A DNA stretch of 64,000 nucleotides. Source: Modestobacter sp. DSM 44400 (GTDB lineage: Bacteria; Actinomycetota; Actinomycetes; Mycobacteriales; Geodermatophilaceae). Below are positions 1 to 7,480 of this stretch, piece after piece (position 1 is the stretch's first letter; each line of letters starts with the position of its first letter). Position numbers and translations under genes: made by a program. The notes beneath the pieces were generated by a model. The model was not told the DNA's origin. It saw only the letters and a list, made by a program, of their open reading frames with translations, and made no database searches. The stretch is taken from the NCBI RefSeq assembly GCF_900107175.1, contig NZ_FNOZ01000020.1, positions 20,796 to 84,795 of the forward strand. Reading direction: 5' to 3'.

Positions 1-54
1 CAGGACAGCGCGCCGCTGCAGCGCGTAGTCGACCACCGACCGTCGTCCGGGCAC
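1..54 (-). CDS. DUF5318-like protein, N-terminal 18 codons only (partial)
   Basis: The window opens inside a minus-strand gene. Reading leftward from GTG at 54 gives [18 protein letters not shown], which resembles the start of the short actinobacterial DUF5318 proteins (the VVDYxLQRRAxL motif). A TACATT -10 element (positions 66-61 on the minus strand) ends six bases before the GTG, so the transcript is probably leaderless. The gene is divergent from the PadR regulator. The assignment rests on 18 residues, so it is tentative, and the family has no settled function. Confidence 0.55.
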   Translation of the reverse strand, partial: MPGRRSVVDYALQRRAVL

Positions 55-60
55 GGCGCC

Positions 61-66
61 AATGTA
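61..66 (-). promoter_or_regulatory. Leaderless -10 element for the leftmost gene
   Basis: TACATT on the minus strand, six bases upstream of GTG 54. The spacing fits an actinobacterial leaderless transcript. No clear -35 is seen. Confidence 0.4.
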
Positions 67-161
67 CGCAAATCGAGCCCTCCAGTGGCTGCTCCGCTGG
101 ACCTGACGCGGGAGGCCGGGGGCTACCAGAGCCGGCTCGGCTTGCGCCACGACAGCTCATC

Positions 162-184
162 CGATGTATCGTCTCGATACATCG
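162..184. promoter_or_regulatory. Perfect palindromic operator upstream of padR
   Basis: Two perfect 10-bp arms, CGATGTATCG and CGATACATCG, separated by TCT. The site lies 23 bp upstream of the padR start. PadR regulators commonly bind ATGTAT/ATACAT-type inverted repeats and repress their own genes, so autoregulation is the likely role. This is inferred from position and sequence; binding is not shown. Confidence 0.75.
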
Positions 185-207
185 ACCGATGGAGAGGCGG
201 AGGTGGT

Positions 208-852
208 GTGCTCGAGCTCGCCATCCTCGGCCTGCTGCAGCAGTCGCCGATGCACGGTTACGAGCTGCGCAAGCAGCTGGCCGCCGTGCTCGGAGGGCTG
301 CGCAGCATCTCCTACGGCTCGCTGTACCCCGCGCTGAAGCGGATGCACGCTGCCGGGCTCATCGCCACCGAGGAACCCGACCCGCGCGCCCCGCTGCCGG
401 CCGACGCCCCGCCGTTGACCGGCAGGCGCGGGAAGGTGGTCTACACGATCACCGCCGAGGGCAAGGAGCGCTTCCACGACCTGGTCAGCCAGACCGGTCC
501 GGAGGCCTACGACGACGAGGGGCGCTTCGGCGTACACCTCGCCTTCTTCCGGCACACCGCGGCCGACGTCCGACTGCGCATCCTCGAGGGGCGCCGCCGC
601 ACCGTCGAACGGCAGCGGGACGGCCTGCGGGCCTCCCTCGGCCGCACCCGCGCCCGGTTGGACCGCTACACCCTCGAGCTGCAGCGGCACGGGATGGACT
701 CGGTGGACCGGGAGGTCCGCTGGCTGTCCGAGCTGATCGACCGCGAGCTGGCCGACCCCGCCGGGGTCGACCGGGACCCCGACCGGAACAGCGCCGTCCC
801 GGGCCAGGACCCGCCGCCCGGGGGAGACCCCGGCGCGGACCGCACCGCGTGA
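208..852 (+). CDS. PadR family transcriptional regulator
   Basis: 214-residue DNA-binding regulator. Residues 1-90 form the PadR winged helix ([23 protein letters not shown], then [18 protein letters not shown]), and a long helical C-terminal part (about 110-190) is the dimerisation domain. The GTG at 208 was chosen because a purine-rich ribosome site (AGGCGGAGG, 195-203) precedes it and the family match begins there; the reading frame is open further upstream. A perfect palindrome at 162-184 suggests autoregulation. It is followed by inositol-3-phosphate synthase, a pairing common in actinobacteria, so it probably controls that gene. The ligand is unknown. Confidence 0.9.
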   Translation: MLELAILGLLQQSPMHGYELRKQLAAVLGGLRSISYGSLYPALKRMHAAGLIATEEPDPRAPLPADAPPLTGRRGKVVYTITAEGKERFHDLVSQTGPEAYDDEGRFGVHLAFFRHTAADVRLRILEGRRRTVERQRDGLRASLGRTRARLDRYTLELQRHGMDSVDREVRWLSELIDRELADPAGVDRDPDRNSAVPGQDPPPGGDPGADRTA

Positions 853-902
853 CCACCACACAACGACCGGACCCGCACGGGTCCGCCGCAGGAGGAGAGC
901 CC

Positions 903-1982
903 ATGGGATCGGTCAAGGTCGCCATCATCGGCGTCGGGAACTGCGCAGCTTCGCTGGTGCAGGGCGTGGAGTACTACCGGGACGCCGACGAGACGCATCC
1001 GGTACCGGGTCTGATGCACGTGCGCTTCGGCGACTACCACGTGTCCGACATCGAGTTCGTCGCCGCGTTCGACGTGGACGCCAAGAAGGTCGGCCGCGAC
1101 CTCTCCGAGGCGATCTTCGCCAGCGAGAACAACACCATCAAGATTGCCGACGTCCCGCCGCTGGGCGTGACCGTGCAGCGGGGCACCACCCTCGACGGCC
1201 TGGGCAAGTACTACCGCGAGGTCGTCGAGGAGTCCGACGATTCTCCGGTCGACATGGTCGCCGCGCTGCGCGGGTCCGGTGCCGACGTCCTGGTCTGCTA
1301 CCTGCCCGTGGGCTCGCAGCAGGCCGCGGAGTTCTACGCCCAGTGCGCCATCGACGCCGGCGTCGCCTTCGTCAACGCCCTCCCGGTGTTCATCGCCGGC
1401 ACGCCGGCCTGGGCTGCGAAGTTCACCGCCGCCGGGGTGCCGATCGTCGGTGACGACATCAAGAGCCAGGTCGGCGCCACGATCACCCACCGGGTCCTGG
1501 CCAAGCTGTTCGAGGACCGCGGCGTGCAGCTCGACCGCACCATGCAGCTCAACGTCGGCGGCAACATGGACTTCAAGAACATGCTCGAGCGCGAGCGCCT
1601 GGAGTCAAAGAAGATCTCCAAGACCCAGTCGGTCACCAGCCAGGTCGACCGGGACATGGGCGTAGGAAACGTGCACATCGGCCCGTCGGACCACGTGCCG
1701 TGGCTCTCGGACCGGAAGTGGGCCTACGTGCGCCTGGAAGGCCGCGCGTTCGGTGACGTCCCGCTGAACCTCGAGTACAAGCTCGAGGTCTGGGACTCCC
1801 CGAACTCGGCCGGCATCATCATCGACGCCGTCCGTGCCGCGAAGATCGCCCTGGACCGCGGCATCGGCGGCCCGATCCTGTCGGCGTCGTCGTACTTCAT
1901 GAAGAGCCCGCCGGTGCAGTACAGCGACAGCGAGGCCCGCGACGCCGTGGAGGCCTTCATCCGGGGTGACGTCGAGCGCTGA
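903..1982 (+). CDS. ino1: Inositol-3-phosphate synthase
   Basis: 359 residues. It converts glucose 6-phosphate to 1L-myo-inositol 3-phosphate in an NAD-dependent reaction, the first step toward phosphatidylinositol and mycothiol in actinobacteria. The N-terminal Rossmann motif IGVGNCAAS (about residues 8-16) is clear, and the conserved [11 protein letters not shown] and [11 protein letters not shown] segments follow. The start is ATG 903 with a strong AGGAGGAG site at 890-898. The gene lies 50 bp after padR, so the two may be co-transcribed and regulated by PadR. A strong stem-loop follows at 2033-2072. Confidence 0.97.
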   Translation: MGSVKVAIIGVGNCAASLVQGVEYYRDADETHPVPGLMHVRFGDYHVSDIEFVAAFDVDAKKVGRDLSEAIFASENNTIKIADVPPLGVTVQRGTTLDGLGKYYREVVEESDDSPVDMVAALRGSGADVLVCYLPVGSQQAAEFYAQCAIDAGVAFVNALPVFIAGTPAWAAKFTAAGVPIVGDDIKSQVGATITHRVLAKLFEDRGVQLDRTMQLNVGGNMDFKNMLERERLESKKISKTQSVTSQVDRDMGVGNVHIGPSDHVPWLSDRKWAYVRLEGRAFGDVPLNLEYKLEVWDSPNSAGIIIDAVRAAKIALDRGIGGPILSASSYFMKSPPVQYSDSEARDAVEAFIRGDVER

Positions 1983-2032
1983 GGAAGCACCCCGCACGCT
2001 CGGGGCGGTGCCCTGGAGGGGCCGCACCGCGG

Positions 2033-2072
2033 ACGGCCCGCGACACCTGCTCCGGCAGGTGCCGCGGGCCGT
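2033..2072 (+). terminator. Stem-loop terminator after ino1
   Basis: 18-bp stem with one mismatch (2033-2050 with 2055-2072) and a TCCG loop. No U-tract follows, which is usual for high-GC actinobacteria. Confidence 0.7.
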
Positions 2073-2119
2073 TCCGCGTCCCCGGCGGTCCCCTCAGCTG
2101 CGCCTCCTACTGTTGTCCC

Positions 2120-2896
2120 ATGCCGTTCCGCCGCCTCCCGCTGCTGTCGCTGGTATCGCTGCTGCTGGTCGCCCTGCTCGCCGGCTGTGGGAGCGACGCC
2201 GCCACCGAGCGGATGCCGGGCGACCCGATCACCGCCGACGAGGCCGAGGTGCTCTCCGGCCTGCTGTACCGGGACTTCAAGGCCGGCGGGGCCGACTTCG
2301 TGGTCAGCGCGCCCTACGCCGAGAACGCCGTCGTCACGCTGACCGGCGAGATCGACTTCGCGCAGGGCATCGGCCGGGCCCAGGGCGTGACCAGCTACGG
2401 CGACGAGCGCCCGGACGACACCCGCACGCTGTTCTTCACCACCCAGGACCTCTGGTACGGCGACGTCCCCGGCCTGTCGGACGCCCTGGCCGCCGCCGGG
2501 CTACCGGACGCGAGCTACGTGCGCCGCCCGATCGCCACCACCAGCGCCACCGGCACGGCCTCGCTGATCGACGTGCTCGTGCAGCTCGTGCCGCGGCTGT
2601 CCGCCCGCGCCGCCGACGACCCGCGCTCGTTCCTGGAGCGCGACTACACCTGGCAGGGCACCAAGTCGGTCAACGGGGACCTCGCCTCACTGTTCCGCAG
2701 CAGCACCGGGACGACGATCGCGGTCGCCGCCGACTCCCACCTGCTGCTGCAGTACGTGACCCGGCTGCCCGACCAGGACTTCGACGTGACGATCACGCTC
2801 ACCGACCACGGAGAGCGGGCGATCGAGCTGCCCAGCGACGCCGAGACCGTCACAGCCGCCGACCACCCGGAGATCGCCGACGCCATCGGCGTCTGA
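2120..2896 (+). CDS. Putative secreted lipoprotein
   Basis: 258 residues with a type II signal peptide: basic MPFRR, a Leu-rich core, and the lipobox LLAGC with Cys23 as the predicted lipidated residue. The mature part carries no domain I can name; it contains a YRDFKAGGADFVV segment and repeated Asp-rich stretches. It is probably exported and anchored to the outer face of the membrane. It stands alone, flanked by the ino1 terminator and a perfect terminator hairpin at 3015-3055. A long constant-loop repeat begins a few bases after its stop. Confidence 0.8.
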   Translation: MPFRRLPLLSLVSLLLVALLAGCGSDAATERMPGDPITADEAEVLSGLLYRDFKAGGADFVVSAPYAENAVVTLTGEIDFAQGIGRAQGVTSYGDERPDDTRTLFFTTQDLWYGDVPGLSDALAAAGLPDASYVRRPIATTSATGTASLIDVLVQLVPRLSARAADDPRSFLERDYTWQGTKSVNGDLASLFRSSTGTTIAVAADSHLLLQYVTRLPDQDFDVTITLTDHGERAIELPSDAETVTAADHPEIADAIGV

Positions 2897-2900
2897 GAAA

Positions 2901-2956
2901 GGACCCCCCTACCCCCCACCGCTCGCGAGCTCGCGGCGGGGCCCTGCAGGGGGGCC
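2901..2956. repeat. Constant-loop intergenic stem-loop, long form, copy 1
   Basis: Imperfect palindrome starting 4 bp after the lipoprotein stop. The core loop is TCGCGAGCTC (2923-2932) with CCGC/GCGG inner arms and C-run/G-run outer arms. Related copies lie at 29538-29594 and 41247-41302. Confidence 0.7.
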
Positions 2957-2965
2957 ACCGTCCTC

Positions 2966-3006
2966 CTCACCCCTCGCAAGCGCGGGGCGCGCCTCGGGAC
3001 GGGGCC
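2966..3006. repeat. Constant-loop intergenic stem-loop, short form
   Basis: CCCC and GGGG arms flank the loop TCGCAAGCGC (2974-2983). The surrounding 40-odd bases closely match the copy after trxB at 14701-14746, so the two are members of one repeat. Confidence 0.65.
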
Positions 3007-3014
3007 CAGACAGC

Positions 3015-3055
3015 ACAAGAGGGGGCGGCCTCTTCCCCAGGCCGCCCCCTCTTGT
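3015..3055. terminator. Bidirectional perfect terminator hairpin
   Basis: 17-bp perfect stem (3015-3031 with 3039-3055) and a 7-nt loop, between the lipoprotein gene and the convergent yqgE gene. It can serve both strands. Confidence 0.85.
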
Positions 3056-3097
3056 ACGAGTCGTTCTTACCAGGAACTCGGACCGACCGGAAGGGCG

Positions 3098-3139
3098 GGA
3101 CCGCAAGGGCCGGACCGCACAGGCCGGACCGCAAAGGTC
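3098..3139. repeat. Three tandem 14-bp repeats
   Basis: Units GGACCGCAAGGGCC, GGACCGCACAGGCC and GGACCGCAAAGGTC lie head to tail just past the 3' end of yqgE. No function is apparent. Confidence 0.75.
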
Positions 3140-3168
3140 ATGCAGGAGCCGGACCGGTCCGTCCCGGC

Positions 3169-3840
3169 TCAGTTCGCGGAGGGGTCCGCGGGTGCGGTGG
3201 ACAGCACGCCCAGCCGGCCGGTCTGGCGGCGCAGCACCGAGTGCCACAGCTCCGGCCCCGACGCACCGGCGAGCACGTCGCCCGGCGTGCCGGTGACACA
3301 GGCCCACGCTCCCGCGGACAGCTCAGCGGCCAGCTGGCCGTCGGACCATCCCGCGTACCCGGCGAAGACCCGCAGCCCGGTGAGCTCGCCGTGCAGCTCC
3401 TCGGGGTCGCAGTCCAGGTCGACCAGGTGCACCTGGCCGGCGACCTGCCGCAGGCCGCTGTCCGGGTCGGCCGGCCCCGCCGGGGCGCGGGCGGCCAGGC
3501 ACAGCGCCGTGTCGGTCTCGCACGGGCCCCCGACGTGAAAGACGCCCGGCTCCACGGCCAGCTCCGACCAGCCGGGCAGCACGTCGCGGATCCGCACCTC
3601 GCTGGGCCGGCCCAGCACGACGCCGAGCGTGCCGGTGTCGGAGTGGTCGAGCACGTAGACCACGGCGCCGGCGAAAGTGGGGTCGGTCAGGGCCGGCAGG
3701 GCCACCAGCAGCGACCCGGGCCGGACGTCGTCCAGGCAGCCGACCGAGAGCGCGGGCACCGCGTCGCGACGTCGCTTGCCCGCCGCCGGGCCGGCAACGG
3801 GACGGCGGTCGGGGTCGGGTGACGAGGGCACCGGGTTCAT
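3169..3840 (-). CDS. YqgE/AlgH family protein
   Basis: 223 residues, matching the UPF0301 (DUF179) family. The family signature is visible as PGSLLVALPALTDPTFAGAVVYVLDHSD (residues about 40-67) and later FAGYAGWSDGQLAAEL. No catalytic residues are established; the family is named after a Pseudomonas alginate regulator, but a direct role is unproven. The 35-residue N-terminus is disordered and basic and may not be conserved. It is divergent from the MFS gene (120 bp to the start I favour). Confidence 0.9.
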   Translation of the reverse strand: MNPVPSSPDPDRRPVAGPAAGKRRRDAVPALSVGCLDDVRPGSLLVALPALTDPTFAGAVVYVLDHSDTGTLGVVLGRPSEVRIRDVLPGWSELAVEPGVFHVGGPCETDTALCLAARAPAGPADPDSGLRQVAGQVHLVDLDCDPEELHGELTGLRVFAGYAGWSDGQLAAELSAGAWACVTGTPGDVLAGASGPELWHSVLRRQTGRLGVLSTAPADPSAN

Positions 3841-3924
3841 CCCGTCCAGTGTGCATCAGCGAATCGCAGCCGGGGCCCTCGACCGCCGCGCTGTCGAGGA
3901 GGCCGCGGCATGTCGGTCGATCGG

Positions 3925-3953
3925 CTGGCAACCTCCTGGCAGCGACGTAGTGT
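3925..3953 (+). promoter_or_regulatory. Promoter for the MFS gene
   Basis: CTGGCA (-35, 3925-3930), a 17-bp spacer, then TAGTGT (-10, 3948-3953). The -10 ends seven bases before GTG 3961, which implies a leaderless mRNA starting at or near that codon. Confidence 0.5.
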
Positions 3954-3960
3954 GGTGGGA

Positions 3961-5322
3961 GTGCAGCAGGCGGCGCCCATCGCGCGTCCGACCGAGCGCC
4001 CCACCGTGCGCCATCTCCTCCACCGCGGTGACTTCCTGCGGCTGCTGCTGACCCGGCTGAGCTCCCAGTTCGGTGACGGCGTCTTCCAGGCGGCGCTGGC
4101 CGGCACCGTGCTGTTCAACCCGCAGCAGGCCGCCCAGCCGATCGACGTCGCCGCCGGGTTCGCCGTCCTGCTGCTGCCGTACTCGCTGGTCGCGCCGTTC
4201 GCCGGGGTGTGGCTGGACCGGTGGAGCCGCCGCCAGGTGCTCATGGTCGCCAACATGGTCCGCGCCCTCCTGGTGGCCGGCGTGGCCGCCCTGATCCTCG
4301 CCGGCGTGCAGGGCACCGCGTTCTACGCCGCCGGCCTGGCGGTCTTCTCGGTCAACCGGTTCGTGCTGTCGGCCTTGTCGGCCGGGTTGCCGCACACCAC
4401 CGACGAGGCCTCCCTGGTGTCGGCCAACGCCCTGTCCACCACCGCGGGGGCGGTCGCCGGCGTCGTCGGGGGCGCGTCGTCCATCGTGGCCACCGAACTG
4501 CTGAGCCGGGGCACCAGCGGGTACGCGGCGCTGGCGCTGGCAGCCGCCGTCCCCTACCTGGTGGCCGCGGGCATCGTCTCCGGGTTCGACCGCGGGCACC
4601 TCGGGCCGGACCACCTGACCCGTGCGGCGCGGGTGACCGCCCGGGACGTCCTGTCCGGGATGGTCGCCGGCGTCCAGCACACCGTGCAGCACGCGCCCGC
4701 GGCCGCGGCACTGGTGGTGATGAGCGTGCACCGGTTCTTCTACGGGCTGCTCACGCTGATGACCCTGCTGCTCTATCGCAACAGCTTCGAGCCCTTCGGA
4801 CCGTTCTTCCCCGCCGGACTCACCGGGCTGGGCGAGGTGCTGGCCGCCGGTGCGGTGGGCACGCTGCTCGCCGCCTCGATCACCCCGTGGGTGGTCCGCC
4901 GGATGGGCAAACCGCGCTGGATCACCCTGATGCTCGCCGCCGGCGGGGTCGGCCAGCTCGCGCTGGGTGCGCCCTTCGTCCCGCCGACCATCGTCGCGGC
5001 CGGCTTCGCCCTGGGATTCGTGGCCCAGTCGATCAAGATCTGCGTCGACACGACCCTGCAGGAGACGGTGGACGACGACTTCCGCGGACGGGTGTTCAGC
5101 GTCTACGACACGCTGTTCAACGTCACGTTCGTGGTGGCGCTGCTGGCCGGAGCGCTGCTGCTCCCGACGTCCGGGGTGTCCTACCCGATGCTCGTCGTCG
5201 TCGGCGTCGGGTACCTGCTCACCGCGCTGGCCTTCGCCCGGTGGAACGCGGCTCAGGAGCGCCGGTCACCCGGCTCGTCGCACACCACCCACCTGCGGCC
5301 GGCCAAGAACGCCTCGGACTGA
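3961..5322 (+). CDS. MFS family transporter
   Basis: About 453 residues with some 12 hydrophobic segments, a major facilitator superfamily permease in the inner membrane. The motif-A-like loop DRWSRRQVL after the second segment is typical. The substrate cannot be told from sequence. I chose GTG 3961 because a well-spaced promoter ends seven bases upstream. An in-frame ATG at 3910 would add 17 residues, but it lies upstream of that promoter. The gene is convergent with cca, 13 bp apart. Confidence 0.85.
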   Translation: MQQAAPIARPTERPTVRHLLHRGDFLRLLLTRLSSQFGDGVFQAALAGTVLFNPQQAAQPIDVAAGFAVLLLPYSLVAPFAGVWLDRWSRRQVLMVANMVRALLVAGVAALILAGVQGTAFYAAGLAVFSVNRFVLSALSAGLPHTTDEASLVSANALSTTAGAVAGVVGGASSIVATELLSRGTSGYAALALAAAVPYLVAAGIVSGFDRGHLGPDHLTRAARVTARDVLSGMVAGVQHTVQHAPAAAALVVMSVHRFFYGLLTLMTLLLYRNSFEPFGPFFPAGLTGLGEVLAAGAVGTLLAASITPWVVRRMGKPRWITLMLAAGGVGQLALGAPFVPPTIVAAGFALGFVAQSIKICVDTTLQETVDDDFRGRVFSVYDTLFNVTFVVALLAGALLLPTSGVSYPMLVVVGVGYLLTALAFARWNAAQERRSPGSSHTTHLRPAKNASD

Positions 5323-5335
5323 CCGGGCCGCTGCT

Positions 5336-6820
5336 TCAGCTCCGCCCGGCCCACCAGACCAGCAGCGCCACCTCGGCCTCGTCCGGCTCGAGGGGTCCGC
5401 GCTCGATGCGCAGGTCCTTGAGGAAGCGCCAGGCCTGCCCCACCTCCGGGCCGGGACCGATCCCCAGCAGCTCCATGATCCGGTTGCCGTCGAGGTCGGG
5501 CCGGATCCGGTTGAGGTCCTCCGCCTCCGAGAGGACCTTGATCCGGTCCTCGAGCGCGTCGTAGGTCGCCGACAGGGTGGCGGCTCGGCGGCGGTTGCGG
5601 GTGGTGCAGTCCGAACGCACCAGCTTGTGCAGCCGGGGGAGCAGATCACCGCCGTCGGTGACGTAGCGGCGCACGGCCGAGTCCGTCCACTCCCCGCGTC
5701 CGTACCCGTGGAAGCGCAGGTGCAGGAAGGTCAGCCGGGAGACGGCCTCGACGACGTCCTTGGAATAGCGGAGCTCGGTCAGCCGCCGGCGCACCAGCTT
5801 GGCCCCCACCACCTCGTGGTGGTGGAAGGACACCCCCCCGCGGGCCTCGTGCCGCCGCGTTGCCGGCTTGCCGATGTCGTGGAGCAGCGCCGCCAGCCGC
5901 AGCACCAGGTCAGGGGAGGGGAGGCCGGGATCGGCGACCTCCAGCTCGATCGCCTGGTCGAGCACGGTCAGGGAGTGGGCGTAGACGTCCTTGTGCTGAT
6001 GGTGCTCGTCGATCTCCATCCGCAGCGCGGACAGCTCCGGCAGGACGACGTCGGACAGCCCGGTCCCGACGAACAGCTCCAGCGCGGCCCGCGGCGCGGG
6101 GTTCAGCAGCGTCCGGGACAGCTCGTGCTGCACCCGCTCGGGGGTGATCCGGGCGAGCTGGCCGGACATCTCGGTCATCGCGGTGACGACATCGTCGTCC
6201 GGGGTGAGCCCCAGCTGGGCGACGAACCGCACCGCCCGCAGCATCCGCAGGGGGTCGTCGGCGAAGGAGTCCACGGCCGCGCCGGGGGTGCGCAGGCGGC
6301 GGGCCAGCAGGTCGCCCAGACCGCCGAACGGGTCGGTCACGGTGCGGTCCGGGCCCAGCGAGACCGCCATGGCGTTGACCGTGAAGTCGCGGCGGGCCAG
6401 GTCGTCGACCAGCGAGGTGCCCCAGGCGACCTCGGGGTTGCGGGACTCCCGGTCGTAGCGGTCGGCCCGGAAGGTGGTGATCTCCAACCGCTCGCCACGC
6501 ACCTCGGCCCCGACCGTGCCGAAGGCGATGCCCGTGTTCCACGTGGAACTGGCCCAGCCGCGCAGCAACTCCAGGGTCTGCTCGGGCCGGGCGTCGGTCG
6601 TGACGTCCAGGTCGCCCACCGCGCCGGACCCCGGCGACCCGGCCGCCAGCAGGGCGTCGCGGACCGACCCGCCGACCAGATGGGCGGAGAAGCCGGCGGC
6701 GGCGAACCGGGCGCCCAGTTCCGACAGCACGGGGGAGAGGTCGACGAGCGCGCGGACGGTCGCCTGCACGGCCGGTGGGACGGGTTCAGGCTCAGGACGA
6801 CGCGCGGGCTGTACGGGCAC
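5336..6820 (-). CDS. cca: CCA tRNA nucleotidyltransferase with HD domain
   Basis: 494 residues. It adds or repairs the 3'-CCA of tRNAs. The class II nucleotidyltransferase fold is shown by GGSVRDALL (about 50-58) and the metal-binding DLDVTTDA motif (about 72-79), followed by [10 protein letters not shown] and the tRNA-binding region. A central HD phosphohydrolase domain has LLHDIGKP and a later HHHE segment. It is divergent from the NUDIX gene, an arrangement also seen in mycobacteria. A parS site (6536-6549) lies inside the coding sequence, where it encodes STWN. Confidence 0.96.
   Translation of the reverse strand: MPVQPARRPEPEPVPPAVQATVRALVDLSPVLSELGARFAAAGFSAHLVGGSVRDALLAAGSPGSGAVGDLDVTTDARPEQTLELLRGWASSTWNTGIAFGTVGAEVRGERLEITTFRADRYDRESRNPEVAWGTSLVDDLARRDFTVNAMAVSLGPDRTVTDPFGGLGDLLARRLRTPGAAVDSFADDPLRMLRAVRFVAQLGLTPDDDVVTAMTEMSGQLARITPERVQHELSRTLLNPAPRAALELFVGTGLSDVVLPELSALRMEIDEHHQHKDVYAHSLTVLDQAIELEVADPGLPSPDLVLRLAALLHDIGKPATRRHEARGGVSFHHHEVVGAKLVRRRLTELRYSKDVVEAVSRLTFLHLRFHGYGRGEWTDSAVRRYVTDGGDLLPRLHKLVRSDCTTRNRRRAATLSATYDALEDRIKVLSEAEDLNRIRPDLDGNRIMELLGIGPGPEVGQAWRFLKDLRIERGPLEPDEAEVALLVWWAGRS
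6536..6549. promoter_or_regulatory. parS site inside cca
   Basis: Perfect 14-bp palindrome GTTCCACGTGGAAC, identical to the two copies in parA. It is probably bound by ParB for origin segregation. Confidence 0.8.
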
Positions 6821-6918
6821 GACGATCGAGGGTAGTGGCGTTCCGCGACACGGGTCCTGCTCCGCGCCCCGGTCCGCTCCTCGCTGCGATGCTCCCGGAA
6901 CTGTCGCCGGACAAGCGC

Positions 6919-6924
6919 TACCCT
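6919..6924 (+). promoter_or_regulatory. Leaderless -10 element of the NUDIX gene
   Basis: TACCCT ends six bases before ATG 6931, fitting a leaderless transcript and supporting that start codon over the in-frame one at 6775. Confidence 0.5.
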
Positions 6925-6930
6925 CTCGGC

Positions 6931-7407
6931 ATGGCTGGGACGGGCGGGCGGCGGCGCCCCGGCCGACGCCTGCGCCGGGTCGACGAGACCTCCGCGGGCG
7001 GCCTGGTCGTCGCCGACGACGAGGTCGCCGGCCTGTGCGCCGCGCTCATCGGCCGTACCGACCGTCGTGGCCGTCTTCTCTGGTCGCTGCCCAAGGGGCA
7101 CATCGAGGAGGGCGAGACGCCTGAGGACACCGCCGTCCGGGAGGTGGCCGAGGAGACGGGCATCCTCGGTGAGGTCGTCGCCCCCCTCGGCATCATCGAC
7201 TTCTGGTTCGTGGCGGACGGCCGCCGGGTGCACAAGACCGTCCACCACTTCCTCCTCCGCGCCGTCGGCGGGGTGCTCTCCGACGCCGACGTCGAGGTGA
7301 CCGAGGTCGCCTGGGTGCCACTTCCCGAACTCGGCAATCGGCTGGCCTACGCCGACGAGCGGGCGCTGGTCGAACGCGCGCCGGCCCTGCTGGCCGACAC
7401 GGCGTGA
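6931..7407 (+). CDS. NUDIX hydrolase
   Basis: 158 residues. It hydrolyses nucleoside diphosphates linked to another moiety; the exact substrate is unknown. The full Nudix box is present as [20 protein letters not shown] plus TGI, with the metal-binding REVAEE glutamates intact. In mycobacteria the protein in the same position (upstream of the MurJ gene) is called MutT4. ATG 6931 was chosen for its leaderless -10. Its stop codon lies in the left arm of a constant-loop hairpin (7404-7425). It probably heads an operon with the DUF6049 protein and MurJ. Confidence 0.92.
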   Translation: MAGTGGRRRPGRRLRRVDETSAGGLVVADDEVAGLCAALIGRTDRRGRLLWSLPKGHIEEGETPEDTAVREVAEETGILGEVVAPLGIIDFWFVADGRRVHKTVHHFLLRAVGGVLSDADVEVTEVAWVPLPELGNRLAYADERALVERAPALLADTA

Positions 7408-7425
7408 CCGAGCTCCCGAGGTCCC
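7404..7425. repeat. Stop-embedded constant-loop hairpin, NUDIX gene (degenerate)
   Basis: GTGACC, loop GAGCTCCCGA, GGTCCC. The stop TGA (7405-7407) is in the left arm. Only four arm pairs remain, so this is a weak member of the family. Confidence 0.5.
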
Positions 7426-7480
7426 GAACGGGCGCAGCACGCAGCGGCATGGGAGCGACGAGCACCAGCGAGGAGATGCC

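Noticed and set aside
2901..2956. A 6C RNA or riboswitch because of its C-runs
   Set aside because: The C-runs pair with G-runs in a single palindrome, and the same element recurs after unrelated genes; it does not form two C-loop hairpins.
3910..3960. ATG 3910 as the MFS start
   Set aside because: It lies upstream of a well-spaced promoter, and no ribosome site is seen before it; still possible but less likely than GTG 3961.
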